6,619 bases of DNA from Thermodesulfovibrionales bacterium (GTDB lineage Bacteria; Nitrospirota; Thermodesulfovibrionia; Thermodesulfovibrionales; SM23-35): positions 1 to 6,619 of the forward strand of contig JAKLQR010000380.1 in NCBI GenBank assembly GCA_022013235.1, given 5' to 3'. The position numbers and the translations under genes were made by a program. This document shows positions 5,806-6,619 of the stretch, piece by piece. Position 1 is the stretch's first letter. Each line of letters starts with the position of its first letter. Under the pieces are notes generated by a model that saw nothing but the letters and a program-made list of their open reading frames with translations, ran no database searches and was not told where the DNA came from.

Positions 5806-6619
5806 TTAGAGTGAAGGAGGATGTTTTTTCATCGCTTCGTCAAGCTTTGCGTCCCTTCCGTAGATGTCGTCACGAAAATGGAGCAGGCCGTCCTCATCGA
5901 CCCATGCGGTCAGATAAAGGATATGGACCGTCACCGGTTCGGGGAGCCTGACCTCTTTCTTCTCCCCTTTTTTGATTTCCGAAACGATCCGCTCACGCGT
6001 CCATTTCGGGTCCTTTTTCATGACATATTCTGCAAGGTCAAGAGGTTTTTCAAGCCTGATACATCCGTGGCTGAAGCTGCGTACACTCCGCGCAAACAAT
6101 CTCTTGCTCGGGGTATCGTGGAGATATACTCCGAAACGGTTCGGGAACATGAACTTTATTGTGCCGAGCGGGTTCCTTGGTCCGGGGTCCTGCCTGAAAC
6201 GGTATCTGAACGTCTCCCCGTTCATATCGGCCCACTGTATCGTCGCAGGATCTATTTTCTCTTCTTCCCCGCCCCATCCCCTGAGGACCTTCATGTTCTC
6301 TCTCGCCAGATAGTCCGGGTTTTTCTGTATCTTCGGGATGACCTCTTCAAGCGCGATGCTCTTTGGCACATTCCATTCCGGATTCAGGACAAGATACCTC
6401 ATCGTCTCACTAAAAACAGGCGTATGCCAGAACGGCTTGCCTACAACAACTTTCATGCGCAGCATATTCCTGTTCGCCTCCACTACGTCAAGAGTATAGT
6501 CGGCGATATTGACCTTGATGTACCGCTGTCCGAGATTTCCCGACAACCACCTGAGGCGCTCCATATTCAGTTCTATCTGTCGGGCGCGCTCCCCTGCGGA
6601 TACATTCAGTTCTTTCAGC
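5806..6619 (-). CDS. YcbB(LdtD)-type L,D-transpeptidase, C-terminal catalytic part (5' end outside window)
   Basis: The frame stays open to the right edge, so the gene is partial: 271 codons are visible and the N-terminus is missing. An internal ATG at 6564 is not the start, because the residues before it (LKELNVSAGERARQIELN) continue the family pattern into MERLRWL. That is the usual lead-in to the catalytic domain of YcbB-type enzymes. The YkuD catalytic domain is complete. It shows YLHDTP (about 6126-6109) and FSHGCIRL with the nucleophile cysteine encoded at 6063-6061, followed by the family-typical end LTAWVDEDGLLHFRDDIYGRD. These enzymes act in the periplasm, forming 3-3 crosslinks between meso-diaminopimelate residues of peptidoglycan stem peptides. 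The missing part should carry the membrane anchor or signal and usually a peptidoglycan-binding domain. The gene ends in TAA and is followed downstream by the palindromic interval. Confidence 0.95.
   Translation of the reverse strand, partial: LKELNVSAGERARQIELNMERLRWLSGNLGQRYIKVNIADYTLDVVEANRNMLRMKVVVGKPFWHTPVFSETMRYLVLNPEWNVPKSIALEEVIPKIQKNPDYLARENMKVLRGWGGEEEKIDPATIQWADMNGETFRYRFRQDPGPRNPLGTIKFMFPNRFGVYLHDTPSKRLFARSVRSFSHGCIRLEKPLDLAEYVMKKDPKWTRERIVSEIKKGEKKEVRLPEPVTVHILYLTAWVDEDGLLHFRDDIYGRDAKLDEAMKKHPPSL

Overview
The window looks like chromosomal DNA of a diderm (Gram-negative-type) bacterium of roughly even base composition. The evidence is a lipoprotein-type secreted CAP protein, a small exported tetraheme c-type cytochrome and a YcbB-type L,D-transpeptidase. 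An exported multiheme cytochrome next to an actinobacterial-type (TIGR02149-like) glycogen synthase would fit an uncultured anaerobe of the Nitrospirota or Desulfobacterota. That placement is an inference from gene content, since the window holds no rRNA or other phylogenetic marker.

Layout, left to right. Positions 1-1447 hold a tightly packed leftward gene string: a TerB-like protein, then a CAP-domain lipoprotein, then the N-terminal third of a GT4 glycogen synthase that runs off the left edge. Divergent from it, across a 200-base shared promoter region, a rightward gene (1648-1992) encodes a four-heme periplasmic cytochrome. It converges on the leftward pair tldD-pmbA (4690-2034), which encodes the TldD/TldE metalloprotease complex and overlaps by one base (TGATG). 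Upstream of tldD on the same strand is an unrecognised 124-residue protein (5203-4829) with a good ribosome binding site and a plausible promoter. A 602-base gene-free interval (5204-5805) follows. The right edge holds the C-terminal catalytic part of a YcbB-type L,D-transpeptidase, whose 5' end lies outside the window.

The genes mostly concern the cell envelope, peptide turnover and storage polysaccharide, with one electron-transfer protein. No single pathway joins them, and apart from tldD-pmbA the neighbourhoods look like ordinary operon packing.

The most unusual part is the gene-free interval. It carries three consecutive palindromic elements. Two of them (5337-5464 and 5534-5621) are diverged copies of one family in opposite orientations, and their outer stems differ by compensating base changes. 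The third (5681-5768) is a strongly C-rich/G-rich double hairpin resembling the small palindromic repeats found in many copies in bacterial genomes. None has the T-run of a standard intrinsic terminator, and none encodes a convincing protein.
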